Positions 8,950 to 17,932 are shown, counted from the stretch's first letter. The stretch is 32,351 bases of DNA from JAICTV01 sp035634055 (GCA_035634055.1 DASQDR010000234.1:1-32351), one strand, 5' to 3'. Program-made: numbers and translations. The notes: generated from the sequence alone by a model not told the origin.

Positions 8950-9082
8950 GCCGCGCCGGGTGCGGGCAAAACGGTGTTGGCGGCGGAGATCAGCGCGCGC
9001 ACGAGTCGGTCGCGCGGACCGTACACCGCCTGCGCTGGCGGCGGAGCCGCGGGGGGCGCAGGTGGAATGCGGTCCGCCGGTT

Positions 9083-11167
9083 TTAGAACATCGGCGGGCG
9101 CGCGGGGGGTGGGGCGGCCGGGGCGGCGCCGGTGCGGCCCTCGCCCTCCTCCTTGTAGCCCAGGCGAGCGACGACCGCGTCCCACGCGAACCAATCGCGG
9201 CTGAAGCGGCTGTCCAGTTCGTTGCGGAGCATCATGACGAGCTGCGCCTGCTCCATCGGGAGCGAGCGATCCGTCCACATCGCCTGCACGTCGCTCAGTT
9301 GGGCCACCAGCACGCGCCCCGTCTGGGGAAGCTCGATCAGCCCGAGCCGGCGCTCGCGGGCAATGTCGTCGGCGCCCGAGGGATGGGTGGTCGACGCGAC
9401 CGTGCCGGTCGTAGGCGCTGTGGTCGCGCCAGTCATGGGCGCAGTCGCGCCAGTCATCGGCGCGGTCGCGCTGCCCGCGGCAATGCTCGCGGCGGGCGCC
9501 GTGGTCGAGGTGTTCACCGGCGGGGCCGACAGCAGCTTGAACGCCTGCTCGGTGAACCGGTCGGCGACGGTGCCGCTGAGCGCGAGCTGCGCGATCAGTT
9601 GGTTCGGGCGGTGCGTCAGCGGGCCGATCTTGATGATGCCTTGACCGCCGGCGGCGGACTCCAGTCCCGACCGCCGCGCCTGATCCAGCAGCTTCTGTGC
9701 GTCGGCCTTGGCCATCTCGTACGCCTGCTGCGCGACCAGGTCGTCGCGCAGTTGCTTCTCGACCTCCGTCAGCGCCGCCGGGCGGTGGGCCTTCTGCGCA
9801 TCGGTCACGCGGGCGACGTAGACGGTGTCGTTGTTGTCGGTCATCGGCCGGGTCGGCTCCAGCACCTGCAGCACGCCGCCCTCGTTCTGGTTCTCCTTGG
9901 CCATGAACGGCGCGGTGAACATGGTGAGGTAGACCGGCATGGTGATCGGCTGCACGGTCTGCCCGAACACCGCCTGGCTGATGCCGGGCAGCTTGTTGAG
10001 GTCTTCCAGGCTCTGGTAGTTGTCGGCGACGTTGACGACGGTCGGCAGGACGCCGGTCTGCTTCTGCACCTGCTCGGCAAGGCGCTTGAGGTAATCGAAG
10101 GAGTCGTAGGGCACGCCGAACGGCGTCGAGGGGGCGGTGGCCGGGCGGGTGGCGCTGCCGGCGGCGTTGTGGAACGCCATCCAGTCACCCGCGAGCGCGC
10201 CGGTGATTCGGTCCTGCACCTGCTGGACCTTGCGGGCGGTCTCCTCGTCGATCAGCCGGTTCTTGATCGAGTCGCGCACCTCGGTGAACGGGCGGGTGGT
10301 AGGTCGCGACTCCATGCTGAAGGCGGACGAGCCGGGCGGCGGGGCGGGCGCGGTGGTGGGGAATTCCTTCTGGTTGCGGATGTAATACTTCTGCGCCTCG
10401 ACCTCCCACGCGTAGGCGTCGCGCGTGGCCTCGACCGCCTTGCGCACGTCGGCGCGCGGGATGGCGATGTACTGGAGCTTGACGCGGTCCGGGTACTTGT
10501 AGCCGAACCCGAACGGGTTGGCCTCGGTGACGTTGCCGCGCAGGGTGTCGGCGTAGGTCTCAAACTGCCTCTTCAGCGCGTCGGCCGTCGGGGCGGGAAC
10601 CTTATCGCGGTACTTGGCGGTGGTGAAATCGACGGCGCCGAGGTTGATCGTCTGCCCGGTGTCCGCCAGCTCGTGGCGGACCATCGGCTCGCTCACCTTG
10701 ATGGCGCTGGTGGCGCGGCGGAACCCCTTGCCCACCAGCAGGAGCTGCGAGAGCGCGCGCTCGATCGCGAGGTTCTGGTCCGGGTTGGTGGTCTTGAGCC
10801 ACGGCGCCCCGCCGATCATGGTCTGCACCTCGTCGTCGTGCACCGCGACGCCCATGCGCTGCGCTTCCTTCTGGAGCAGCAGGAACAGGACCGGGTGATC
10901 GTTGATCTGCTGGAAGGCGGTCCCCCCCAGCGCTGCGGTGAGGGGGCGGCCCTGCTGGGGGTCGCGCAGCCGGCCGAGCAGGTCCCACGCCTGGGCGGCG
11001 TTGTGCGCCTCGACGGCGCGGACCTTCTCGTCGCCGAGCCGCCCGATCACCGGGTTCTGGCCGCTCCCGCCGTACTGGTAGGCGGTCGGCAGGGCGATCG
11101 AGATCATCAGGCACGCGGTGAACAGCGCGAGGAGCTTTTTGCCGTGGCGTTGGATGAAGCGGTACAT
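9083..11167 (-). CDS. Membrane-anchored SurA_N/PpiD-like protein without an obvious parvulin core
   Basis: The 694-aa protein starts with a positively charged segment and a hydrophobic helix (HGKKLLALFTACLMISIALPTAY), as in PpiD. A SurA_N/PpiD-like helical chaperone region follows (NPVIGRLGDEKVRAVEAHNA...LLLQKEAQRMGVAVHDDEV). I do not see the GGDLG-type motif of an active parvulin domain, so it is more likely a chaperone-like or scaffold protein than a prolyl isomerase. Residues near 560-600 are an Ala/Pro/Thr linker with the repeated unit TAPMTGA, encoded by a 21-bp tandem repeat at 9426-9467. The tail is Pro/Ala-rich. It lies downstream of the exported TPR-type protein and is probably co-transcribed with it; both would act in the cell envelope. 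Confidence 0.72.
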   Translation of the reverse strand: MYRFIQRHGKKLLALFTACLMISIALPTAYQYGGSGQNPVIGRLGDEKVRAVEAHNAAQAWDLLGRLRDPQQGRPLTAALGGTAFQQINDHPVLFLLLQKEAQRMGVAVHDDEVQTMIGGAPWLKTTNPDQNLAIERALSQLLLVGKGFRRATSAIKVSEPMVRHELADTGQTINLGAVDFTTAKYRDKVPAPTADALKRQFETYADTLRGNVTEANPFGFGYKYPDRVKLQYIAIPRADVRKAVEATRDAYAWEVEAQKYYIRNQKEFPTTAPAPPPGSSAFSMESRPTTRPFTEVRDSIKNRLIDEETARKVQQVQDRITGALAGDWMAFHNAAGSATRPATAPSTPFGVPYDSFDYLKRLAEQVQKQTGVLPTVVNVADNYQSLEDLNKLPGISQAVFGQTVQPITMPVYLTMFTAPFMAKENQNEGGVLQVLEPTRPMTDNNDTVYVARVTDAQKAHRPAALTEVEKQLRDDLVAQQAYEMAKADAQKLLDQARRSGLESAAGGQGIIKIGPLTHRPNQLIAQLALSGTVADRFTEQAFKLLSAPPVNTSTTAPAASIAAGSATAPMTGATAPMTGATTAPTTGTVASTTHPSGADDIARERRLGLIELPQTGRVLVAQLSDVQAMWTDRSLPMEQAQLVMMLRNELDSRFSRDWFAWDAVVARLGYKEEGEGRTGAAPAAPPPARPPMF
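9426..9467. repeat. 21-bp tandem repeat inside the SurA_N/PpiD-like gene
   Basis: Two nearly identical 21-bp units (9426-9446 and 9447-9467, each starting GCGCCAGTCAT) encode the repeated peptide TAPMTGA in a flexible linker. Confidence 0.75.
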
Positions 11168-11182
11168 GGTTTTAGTCAGGTT

Positions 11183-11217
11183 ATTGGCAAGTGGTCAGTG
11201 GCTAGTGGCAAGTAAGA
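11183..11217. repeat. Degenerate 7-bp tandem repeat (5 units)
   Basis: ATTGGCA, AGTGGTC, AGTGGCT, AGTGGCA and AGTAAGA run end to end in the short gap between the TPR-type gene and the SurA_N/PpiD-like gene. Same family as those at 3733-3833 and 4994-5028. Confidence 0.65.
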
Positions 11218-11228
11218 CGGCACGGGGG

Positions 11229-12347
11229 CTAACGCTCGGCGGCAAGGCGCTGGAGGGCGAGCTTGGCGCCGGCGGCGGCCTGGTCGTTGGGATATTGGGC
11301 AATCACCTGCTCGTACAGCGAGCGGGCGGCGGCGGCGTCCTTCACGTGTTCCTGGATCTGCGCGGTCTTCACCAGCGCGCGCGGGACGTAGGCGGCGCCG
11401 AACGGGGATTCCTTGAAGTGCGCGACCACGCGCATGTATGCCAGCGACGCGTCCTGCCACGACCCGAGGTCGTTCTTCTGCGCCGCCAGCCCGGCGCGCG
11501 CCTCGGCCAGGAAGTAGAGCGCTTCGGCCTGGTCGCGCGGCTCGTTCAGTAGCGACTTCGCCGCCGTGATCTCGTCGATCGCGCGGGCGTACTGCTTCGA
11601 TTGCAGGGCGGCCGAGGCGGCGTCGAGGCGCACCTTGGCCAGCGAAGCGGCGGCGGCGGCGTCGGCGCCGGTGGCGGCGCCGGACTGCACGAGCTGCTGC
11701 GCCGTCTGCGCCGCCCCCTTGTCGTCCCCGCCGCGGCGCTGAAGCTCGAGCAGGAAACCCTGCACCGCCTGCCGCTGCACCGGCGACAGCCTCGGCGACG
11801 CCAGCGCGTTGTTCACGTGCGCGATCGCGGTTGGAATGTACGTGGAGCGCGCGTCCGGAAGCTCGGGCTTGAGCGGGGCCGCCTTCTGCGGGTCGTTCAA
11901 CAGCAGCGCGACGTACGCGGCGGCGGCGGCGTCGAAGCGGTTCGCCCGCGGCGCCACCTCCGCCAGCTTGCGGGCCGCGTACAGCTTCAGCCACTCGCGC
12001 GGCGAAGCGTCGAGCACGCGGCGGTAGTTCTCCACCGCCGGATCGAGCTGCCCGTTCGCCAGCGCCTGCTCCGCCGTCGACAGCGCCGGATCGTCGTCGA
12101 TCTGCATCCGCACGACCTGCGCCATGTCACGGCTGGCCTCGCGCCCGTTGGTAGTGAAGACGATCCGCTCGCCGGAGACGCCGGTGATGGTGACGTTGCT
12201 GAGCTGGAGCGCGTTGGTGGCGTTGGCGGCCGCGCCCGAGCTCACCCACAGCGTGTCCGCCCGCGCAACGCCGGCCGAGCCGACCACAGCAAACAACGCG
12301 GCGACGGCGGCTGCGACTGCGGTTTCTAAGGCGTCGGGTCGTCGCAT
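11229..12347 (-). CDS. Exported TPR-type repeat protein
   Basis: Starting at the ATG at 12347, the 372-aa product opens with a clear signal peptide (MRRPDALETAVAAAVAALFAVV, cleavage near ARA-D). A short beta-rich segment follows (DTLWVSSGAAANATNALQLSNVTITG), then helical repeats of TPR type (ALANGQLDPAVENYRRVLDASPR..., YARAIDEITAAKSLLNEPRDQAEALYFLAEA, ARSLYEQVIAQYPNDQAAAGAKLALQRL). A longer frame opens at the GTG at 12410 but would put a charged stretch before the signal. Such proteins serve as periplasmic protein-protein scaffolds; the partner is unknown. The next gene, 61 bp downstream, encodes the SurA_N/PpiD-like membrane protein. Confidence 0.75.
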   Translation of the reverse strand: MRRPDALETAVAAAVAALFAVVGSAGVARADTLWVSSGAAANATNALQLSNVTITGVSGERIVFTTNGREASRDMAQVVRMQIDDDPALSTAEQALANGQLDPAVENYRRVLDASPREWLKLYAARKLAEVAPRANRFDAAAAAYVALLLNDPQKAAPLKPELPDARSTYIPTAIAHVNNALASPRLSPVQRQAVQGFLLELQRRGGDDKGAAQTAQQLVQSGAATGADAAAAASLAKVRLDAASAALQSKQYARAIDEITAAKSLLNEPRDQAEALYFLAEARAGLAAQKNDLGSWQDASLAYMRVVAHFKESPFGAAYVPRALVKTAQIQEHVKDAAAARSLYEQVIAQYPNDQAAAGAKLALQRLAAER

Positions 12348-12766
12348 GGGGGCGCGCGTCCGGGGAGCGAGTGCTGACCGACTGGGGCGCCTCACCGAGA
12401 GGGCAATCACCCAGGGCAGAAGAGGGGGTTGGAACTCCTGCCGGCTTCAACCCTTGAGAAAACAACCGTCTGGAAAGCCGCCTCGCGGCCCGTTCTGGTC
12501 AGCACTGCAAATCCTGCTGATCAACCTCTGCTTCCGCGGCGCGGCTGCGCGGGGATTGTACCGGCTCCCACCCCACGGGCAACTTGCGCAGCAACGCCGG
12601 CGCGGGTAACCGGCGACTCGCTAGGTGCGGCGTCCTCGGATCGTCGAGCAACGGAACCGTCCCTCACGCCTGCGTCCGCGTGCGGCCGTTCAGGAGCATT
12701 GACTCGTGACGCCGTACGCAAGCCGCGGGAATGCGGGCGTAATGATCGCTACGTATCATCAGCGTT
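12348..12766. other. Divergent intergenic region with no gene seen
   Basis: This 419-bp gap separates the minus-strand TPR-type gene from the plus-strand hen1-pnkp operon and must hold both promoters. The only convincing elements are at its right end: a TATCAT -10-like hexamer at 12754-12759 without a good -35, and a hairpin over the hen1 start. Frames crossing the gap look like random open frames in GC-rich DNA. Confidence 0.5.
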
Positions 12767-12776
12767 GTGCTGATGA
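12756..12776 (+). promoter_or_regulatory. Hairpin covering the hen1 start codon
   Basis: TCATCAGC (12756-12763) and GCTGATGA (12769-12776) form a perfect 8-bp inverted repeat with the loop GTTGT. The GTG start at 12767 lies in the loop and right arm. With TATCAT at 12754-12759 as a -10 box, transcription would begin at about 12766, so the mRNA may be leaderless. The dyad could equally be a DNA operator. Confidence 0.4.
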
Positions 12777-14203
12777 CGATCACAACGTCGCACCGGCCCG
12801 CGACCGACCTCGGTTACTTGCTCCACAAGAACCCCGTGCGGCCGCAGGTGTTTGAGCTTAGCTTCGGCAAGGTCCACGTCTTCTACAGCGAGGCGTCGGA
12901 CGAGCTCTGCACCGCGGCGCTGTTGCTGGACGTCGATCCGGTGGGGCTCGTGCGCAACCGCCGGGGACCCGCAGGCGAGGGGTTCGCGCTGGAGCAGTAC
13001 GTCAACGACCGGCCGTACGTCGCCAGCTCGTTCCTCTCCGTCGCCATCGCGCAGGTGTTCGGCTCGGCGCTGGCGGGCACCAGTCGCGAGCGGCCGGAAC
13101 TGGCGGCGACGCCGCTGCCGCTCGTGGCGCGCATCAGCGTGCTGCCGTGTCGCGGTGGCGATGCATTGCTCCGCCGGCTGTTCGAGCCGCTGGGGTACGA
13201 GGTGTCGGCCACTCGGCACGTCCTCGACGAACGCTTTCCCGAGTGGGGCGAGAGCCCCTATTTCGCGGTCGAGCTGCGCCACAGCGTCACGCTGCGCGAC
13301 CTGCTAACCCACCTCTACGTGCTCGTGCCGGTGCTGGACAACGACAAGCACTACTGGATCGGCGACGACGAGGTGGAGAAGCTGCTGCGGCACGGCGAGG
13401 GGTGGCTGGCCGCGCACCCGGAGCGCGAGCAGATCGTGGACCGCTACCTGAGGCACCGCCGGCACCTGGCGCGCCAGGCGCTGGCGCAACTGCTGGAGGA
13501 AGACCAAAAGGGCGCCGAGGAAGCCGATGAGCGGCACGCCGGGGAAGAGCAGCAGGTCGAGGCGAAGATCAGCCTGAACGAGCAGCGGCTGAACGCCGTC
13601 GTCGCCGAGCTGAAGGCCAGCGGGGCGAGCCGCGTGCTGGACCTTGGCTGTAGCTACGGCAACCTCCTGCGGCGCCTGATCGAGGACCGGCAGTTCCACG
13701 AGATCGTCGGGCTCGACGTGTCCCACCGCGCGCTGGAGATCGCGGCCGAGCGCCTGCGCCTCGATCGCCTGCCGGAGCGGCAGCGGCAGCGCATCGGCCT
13801 CGTGCACGGATCGTTGATCTACCGCGACAAGCGGTTGGCCGGCTTCGACGCTGCCGCCGTCGTGGAGGTGATCGAGCACCTCGACGAGCCTCGGCTGGCG
13901 GCGTTCGAGCGGGTGCTGTTCGAGTTCGCGCGGCCGCGCACGGTCGTGCTCACCACGCCCAACGTGGAGTACAACGTGCGGTTCCCGACGCTGCCGGCAG
14001 GGAAGCTGCGGCACAAGGACCACCGCTTCGAGTGGACGCGGCAGCAGTTCCAGGCGTGGGCCATTGCGGTCGCTGAACGCACCGGTTACGCGGTGCGGTT
14101 CGCGCCGGTCGGCCCGGACGATCCGGAGGTCGGCCCGCCGACCCAGATGGCGGTGTTTCAGCGATCCGCCGACGCCTCGGCCGATCCCGGTCCGGCTGCT
14201 TGA
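12767..14203 (+). CDS. hen1: Hen1, 3'-terminal RNA ribose 2'-O-methyltransferase
   Basis: The 478-aa protein matches bacterial Hen1 along its length. The N-terminal half (ITTSHRPATDLGYLLHKNP, FELSFGKVHVFYSEA) is the regulatory/ligase-activating region. The C-terminal half is the SAM methyltransferase, with DLGCSYG (D292) and the Hen1-specific metal site E367-x-x-E370-H371 plus H419 in RHKDH, one residue off the positions known from C. thermocellum Hen1. It adds a 2'-O-methyl group at the 3' end of cleaved RNA before ligation, which protects the repaired site from being cut again. GTG at 12767 gives the conserved MLxTIT start, and no Shine-Dalgarno precedes it. It is followed by pnkp 13 bp downstream, the usual two-gene RNA-repair operon. 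Confidence 0.96.
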   Translation: MLMTITTSHRPATDLGYLLHKNPVRPQVFELSFGKVHVFYSEASDELCTAALLLDVDPVGLVRNRRGPAGEGFALEQYVNDRPYVASSFLSVAIAQVFGSALAGTSRERPELAATPLPLVARISVLPCRGGDALLRRLFEPLGYEVSATRHVLDERFPEWGESPYFAVELRHSVTLRDLLTHLYVLVPVLDNDKHYWIGDDEVEKLLRHGEGWLAAHPEREQIVDRYLRHRRHLARQALAQLLEEDQKGAEEADERHAGEEQQVEAKISLNEQRLNAVVAELKASGASRVLDLGCSYGNLLRRLIEDRQFHEIVGLDVSHRALEIAAERLRLDRLPERQRQRIGLVHGSLIYRDKRLAGFDAAAVVEVIEHLDEPRLAAFERVLFEFARPRTVVLTTPNVEYNVRFPTLPAGKLRHKDHRFEWTRQQFQAWAIAVAERTGYAVRFAPVGPDDPEVGPPTQMAVFQRSADASADPGPAA

Positions 14204-14216
14204 GGGGAGGCCTGCG

Positions 14217-16814
14217 TTGAAGATCACGGTTCCTGAACTCTGTTTGGTCGTGCTCGTCGGCCCCAGCGGCAGCGGCAAGTCCTCGTTCGCCCGCGCGCAC
14301 TTCGGGTCGACCGAGGTGCTCGGTTCGGACTTCTGCCGCGGGCTGGTGAGCAACGACGAGAACGATCAGTCGGCCACCGTCGATGCGTTCGACGTGCTGC
14401 GTTACGTCGCGGGCAAGCGCCTGTCGCGCGGGCTGCTGACGGTGGTGGACGCGACGAACGTGCAGCCGGAGTCGCGCAAGCCGCTGGTGGCGCTGGCCAA
14501 GGAGCACGACGTGCTGCCGGTCGCAGTCGTGCTGAACCTGCCGGAGCGGCTCTGCCACGAGCGCAACGCCGCCCGCCCCGACCGCAACTTCGGCCCGCAC
14601 GTCGTCCGCCAGCAGAGCCAGCAGCTTCGCCGCGGCCTGCGCGGCTTGCAGCGCGAGGGCTTCCGCTACGTCTATGAATTCACGACGCCGGAGGAAGTCG
14701 CGCAGGTGCAACTGGAGCGGCAGCCGCTGTGGAACAACCGGCGCTGGGACCGCGGACCCTTCGACATCATCGGCGACGTGCACGGCTGTTTTGACGAGCT
14801 GGTCGAGTTGATCGAGCGGCTGGGCTACGCCGTCTCCGCGTCACCGGAAGCATCCGATGGCGAAGGCTTCGGCTACAGCGTTGTCCCGCCGGCGGGCCGC
14901 AAGGCAGTCTTCCTCGGCGACCTCGTGGACCGGGGGCCGAAGGTCGTGCCCGTGCTCAGGCTGGTGATGTCGATGGTGCGGCAAGGGCACGCGCTGTGCG
15001 TCCCGGGCAACCACGACGTGAAGCTGCTCCGCAAGCTGCGGGGCAAGGACGTGCGGATCACGCACGGCCTGGACCAGACGCTGCGCGAACTGGAAGCCGA
15101 ACCGCAGGCGTTCAGCGGCGAGGTCGAGCGGTTCATCGATTCGCTCGTCAGTCACTACGTGCTGGACGACGGGCGTCTGGTGGTGGCTCACGCGGGGATG
15201 AAGGAGCAGTACGTCGGCCGCGCCAGCGGTCGCGTCCGCGAGTTCGCGCTGTACGGCGAGACGACCGGCGAAACCGACGAGTTCGGGCTGCCGGTCCGCT
15301 ACAACTGGGCGGGCGATTACCGCGGCAGCGCCGCTGTCGTCTACGGGCACACGCCGGTGCCCCAGCCGGACTGGTTGAACCGCACGATCAACATCGATAC
15401 CGGGTGCGTTTTCGGAGGGATGCTGACGGCGCTGCGCTGGCCGGAGCGGGAAGTGGTTTCCGTCCCCGCCGCCCGGACCTACGCTGAGCCGGCCAGGCCA
15501 CTTCACCCTGCCTCCGCGGGCGCTGTCGCGCTCTCCGCCCAGCAGGCGCACGACGACGTGCTCGACATCGAGGACGTGCTGGGCAAGCGGATCATCGCGA
15601 CGCGCCTGCACCACAGCGTGACCGTGCGCGAGGAGAACGCCATTGCAGCCTTAGAGGTCATGAGCCGGTTCGCGGCCGACCCGAAGTGGCTGATCTACCT
15701 GCCCCCGACGATGTCGCCATCCGAGACCAGCGACCGGCCCGGGCTGCTGGAACACCCGCAGCAGGCGTTCGACCACTTCCGCGCCGGTGGCGTCGAGAAA
15801 GTGATTTGCCAGGAAAAGCACATGGGGTCGCGGGCGGTCGCGGTCATCTGTCGCGAGTCATCGGTGGCGCTGCGGCGATTCGGGGTTCGCGACGATCGCA
15901 TCGGCATCGTCTACACCCGCACGGGGCGACGGTTCTTCGACGATCGGCAGGTGGAGGGCGAACTGCTCGCCCACCTGCACGGCGCGATCACCAGCGCGGG
16001 GCTGTGGGAGGAACTCTCCAGCGACTGGTTCTGCCTCGATTGCGAGCTGATGCCGTGGTCGGCCAAGGCGCAGGACCTACTGAAGAACCAGTACGCGGCC
16101 GTGGGATCCGCCGCGCGGGCGTCGCTGTCGCAGCTTCTTCCGGTGCTGGGGCAGGCGGACGAGCGCTACAGGGCGCTGGGCAACCAGGCGTTAACGCCCA
16201 TGCTCAGCCGCCAGCACGAGCGGTCGGGCCAGGCGCAGCGTTACGTGGAGGCGTACCGCCAGTACTGCTGGCCCGTGCGCAGCGTGACGGACCTGCGGCT
16301 GGCGCCGTTCCACCTGCTCGCCGGCGAGGGAAAGGCTTACGTCGATCGGGACCATCTCTGGCACATGCAGACAATCGCGTGGCTCGTCGGGACGCGGCCG
16401 GAGTCGCCGCTGATGCTCACCCGCCATGAGGTGGTGGACCTGACGGACCCGGCGAGCGTGGAGGCAGGAATCGCGTGGTGGGAAAGCCTCACGGGACGCG
16501 GCGGCGAGGGCATGGTGGTGAAGCCGCTGGAGTTCGTCGCGCGCGGCCCCAAGGGACTGGTCCAGCCCGCGGTGAAGTGCCGCGGCGGCGAGTACCTACG
16601 GATCATCTACGGCCCGGAGTACGACGCCCCTGACAACCTTCAACGGCTGCGCAAGCGCGGCCTGGCGGCAAAGCGATCCCTGGCGCTGCGCGAGTTCGCC
16701 CTCGGCGTCGAGGCGCTCGAGCGCTTCGTCCGCCGCGAACCGCTGCGACGCGTCCACGAGTGCGTCTTCGGCGTCCTCGCCCTGGAGAGCGAGCCGGTGG
16801 ACCCAAGGCTGTAA
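14217..16814 (+). CDS. pnkp: Pnkp, polynucleotide kinase-phosphatase-ligase for RNA repair
   Basis: TTG at 14217 is the best start: GGGGAGG lies 6 nt upstream, and the resulting 865-aa protein aligns almost residue for residue with C. thermocellum Pnkp (870 aa). Kinase: P-loop GPSGSGKSS with K21/S22. Phosphatase: GDVHG (D187, H189), GDLVDRG (D235), GNHD (N265, H266) and VVAHAG. Ligase/adenylyltransferase: nucleotide-binding lysine K534 in EKHMGSRAV and GEGMVVKPLEF near the end. It heals the ends of broken tRNAs or other RNAs and, with Hen1, seals them. The system is thought to counter ribotoxins, including anticodon nucleases set off by phage. Confidence 0.96.
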   Translation: MKITVPELCLVVLVGPSGSGKSSFARAHFGSTEVLGSDFCRGLVSNDENDQSATVDAFDVLRYVAGKRLSRGLLTVVDATNVQPESRKPLVALAKEHDVLPVAVVLNLPERLCHERNAARPDRNFGPHVVRQQSQQLRRGLRGLQREGFRYVYEFTTPEEVAQVQLERQPLWNNRRWDRGPFDIIGDVHGCFDELVELIERLGYAVSASPEASDGEGFGYSVVPPAGRKAVFLGDLVDRGPKVVPVLRLVMSMVRQGHALCVPGNHDVKLLRKLRGKDVRITHGLDQTLRELEAEPQAFSGEVERFIDSLVSHYVLDDGRLVVAHAGMKEQYVGRASGRVREFALYGETTGETDEFGLPVRYNWAGDYRGSAAVVYGHTPVPQPDWLNRTINIDTGCVFGGMLTALRWPEREVVSVPAARTYAEPARPLHPASAGAVALSAQQAHDDVLDIEDVLGKRIIATRLHHSVTVREENAIAALEVMSRFAADPKWLIYLPPTMSPSETSDRPGLLEHPQQAFDHFRAGGVEKVICQEKHMGSRAVAVICRESSVALRRFGVRDDRIGIVYTRTGRRFFDDRQVEGELLAHLHGAITSAGLWEELSSDWFCLDCELMPWSAKAQDLLKNQYAAVGSAARASLSQLLPVLGQADERYRALGNQALTPMLSRQHERSGQAQRYVEAYRQYCWPVRSVTDLRLAPFHLLAGEGKAYVDRDHLWHMQTIAWLVGTRPESPLMLTRHEVVDLTDPASVEAGIAWWESLTGRGGEGMVVKPLEFVARGPKGLVQPAVKCRGGEYLRIIYGPEYDAPDNLQRLRKRGLAAKRSLALREFALGVEALERFVRREPLRRVHECVFGVLALESEPVDPRL

Positions 16815-17005
16815 GGGCGGCGGTGCGTCCGCGCGCTATTCAGTGCCGCGGACGGAAGCCGCGGGTATGATCACCGCCGTCCAAAAATTTCGAAGAAATG
16901 GCTGGCCGCTGATCGGCCGCAGGTTGCGGCAACCGTGCGTCGCCCTTGCATCGTCGTCGCCTTCGCTCTGCTCCGCTATCAGGGCGGGGCCATCCGGAGG
17001 ATTTG

Positions 17006-17932
17006 ATGGACAAGCCGCGTATCTTCCTCGGGTCGTCCGGAGCGCAGGCGAAGCTGCTACAGGCGCTGACGCGCGGGCTCGAGGACATCGCGCGCGTCGA
17101 GCCCTGGATGACATCGTTCAACCCGGGCGTCACCACGCTGGAGCGGCTCCTCGAACTGACGCGCGAGGTGGACTTCGCGGCGTTCGTGTTCGCTGAGGAC
17201 GACTGGACGACGAACAGCCCGCCGGCGGAGGCCGCGCCGACGGGTGGTCAGGCGTCCCCCCGCGACAACGTCGTCTTTGAGGCCGGCCTGTTCGGCGGCG
17301 TCCTCGGGATGCGCCGCACCTTCATCCTGCACGCCAGCGGCGCCAAGCTCCGGACCGATCTGCTCGGCCTCACGTGCGTGCGCTACGACGGCTCGACCAC
17401 CGCCGCCGTGATCAAGGTCGTCTGCCAGAAGCTTCGCGGCGCCATTGATAACGTCGGCCGCGTCGCGCGCATCGAGGGGGCGTGGTGGCAGTTTTCCCTG
17501 ACGCAGCGCAGCGAGAAGGAGCCGTCGGCCGTGAGCCTTCTCAAGATCTCGCGGGACCGCAACGGCGCGCTGGAGGTGACCGGCCGGGCATGGCAGGAGG
17601 ACGGCACCCTGTCGGCGCGGTACTGGAGCGAGGCGCTGAAGGAGCGGGAGAACGATTCCGGCATCTTCTACTACTGGAAGGGGGAGCGCCCGCTGCACCC
17701 GGACGCGCCGCAGTTGGAAGGGACCGGCGAGATCCGGCTGGAGTCCGCCGATCGCGCTTCGGGCTACTGGACGACGCGCGCGGATGCCCAGAACGTGAAC
17801 GCGCGCACCGCCGGCATCTTCCTGCGCGCCGAGCCCACGGACATGAGCATCCTCGACGGCCGCGATGAACAGAAGCGCGCCGAACTGGTCGCCGAGCGGC
17901 TGGGGGTTTGGAAGGCGACGAAGAGCACCTGA
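17006..17932 (+). CDS. TIR-like (CAP12/Pycsar-type) nucleotide-binding protein with beta-rich C-terminal domain
   Basis: ATG at 17006 has GGAGG 5 nt upstream and gives a 308-aa protein. Residues 1-155 match the prokaryotic TIR-like domain of predicted nucleotide-binding proteins: start KPRIFLGSSGA, PWMTSFNPGVTTLERL, then PRDNVVFEAGLFGGVLG. E92 in that last motif is the candidate NADase glutamate, as in CAP12 effectors. Residues about 165-300 (EGAWWQFSLTQ, LLKISRDRNGALEVTGRAW, FYYWKGE, GTGEIRLES) look like a beta-barrel or lipocalin-like sensor domain, not the STING domain of CAP12. No cyclic-nucleotide synthase lies nearby, so it would have to be stand-alone. It follows the RNA-repair operon by 190 bp. 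A defence role is inferred from the family. Confidence 0.8.
   Translation: MDKPRIFLGSSGAQAKLLQALTRGLEDIARVEPWMTSFNPGVTTLERLLELTREVDFAAFVFAEDDWTTNSPPAEAAPTGGQASPRDNVVFEAGLFGGVLGMRRTFILHASGAKLRTDLLGLTCVRYDGSTTAAVIKVVCQKLRGAIDNVGRVARIEGAWWQFSLTQRSEKEPSAVSLLKISRDRNGALEVTGRAWQEDGTLSARYWSEALKERENDSGIFYYWKGERPLHPDAPQLEGTGEIRLESADRASGYWTTRADAQNVNARTAGIFLRAEPTDMSILDGRDEQKRAELVAERLGVWKATKST

Noticed and set aside
12429..12773. Plus-strand frames in the gap before hen1
   Set aside because: Arg/Pro/Ala-rich composition with no motif or ribosome binding site; typical of random open frames in GC-rich DNA.
14064..14216. Extended N-terminus of Pnkp overlapping hen1
   Set aside because: The extra 51 residues are Arg-rich and out of keeping with the family. 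TTG at 14217 has an ideal Shine-Dalgarno and aligns with the known kinase numbering.
16946..17005. Longer start for the TIR-like protein
   Set aside because: The added residues are Arg-rich and unlike the family; the ATG at 17006 has GGAGG at the right distance.
17006..17932. A complete CBASS or Pycsar operon
   Set aside because: Only a TIR-like candidate is present; no cyclase or CD-NTase gene is found anywhere in the window.
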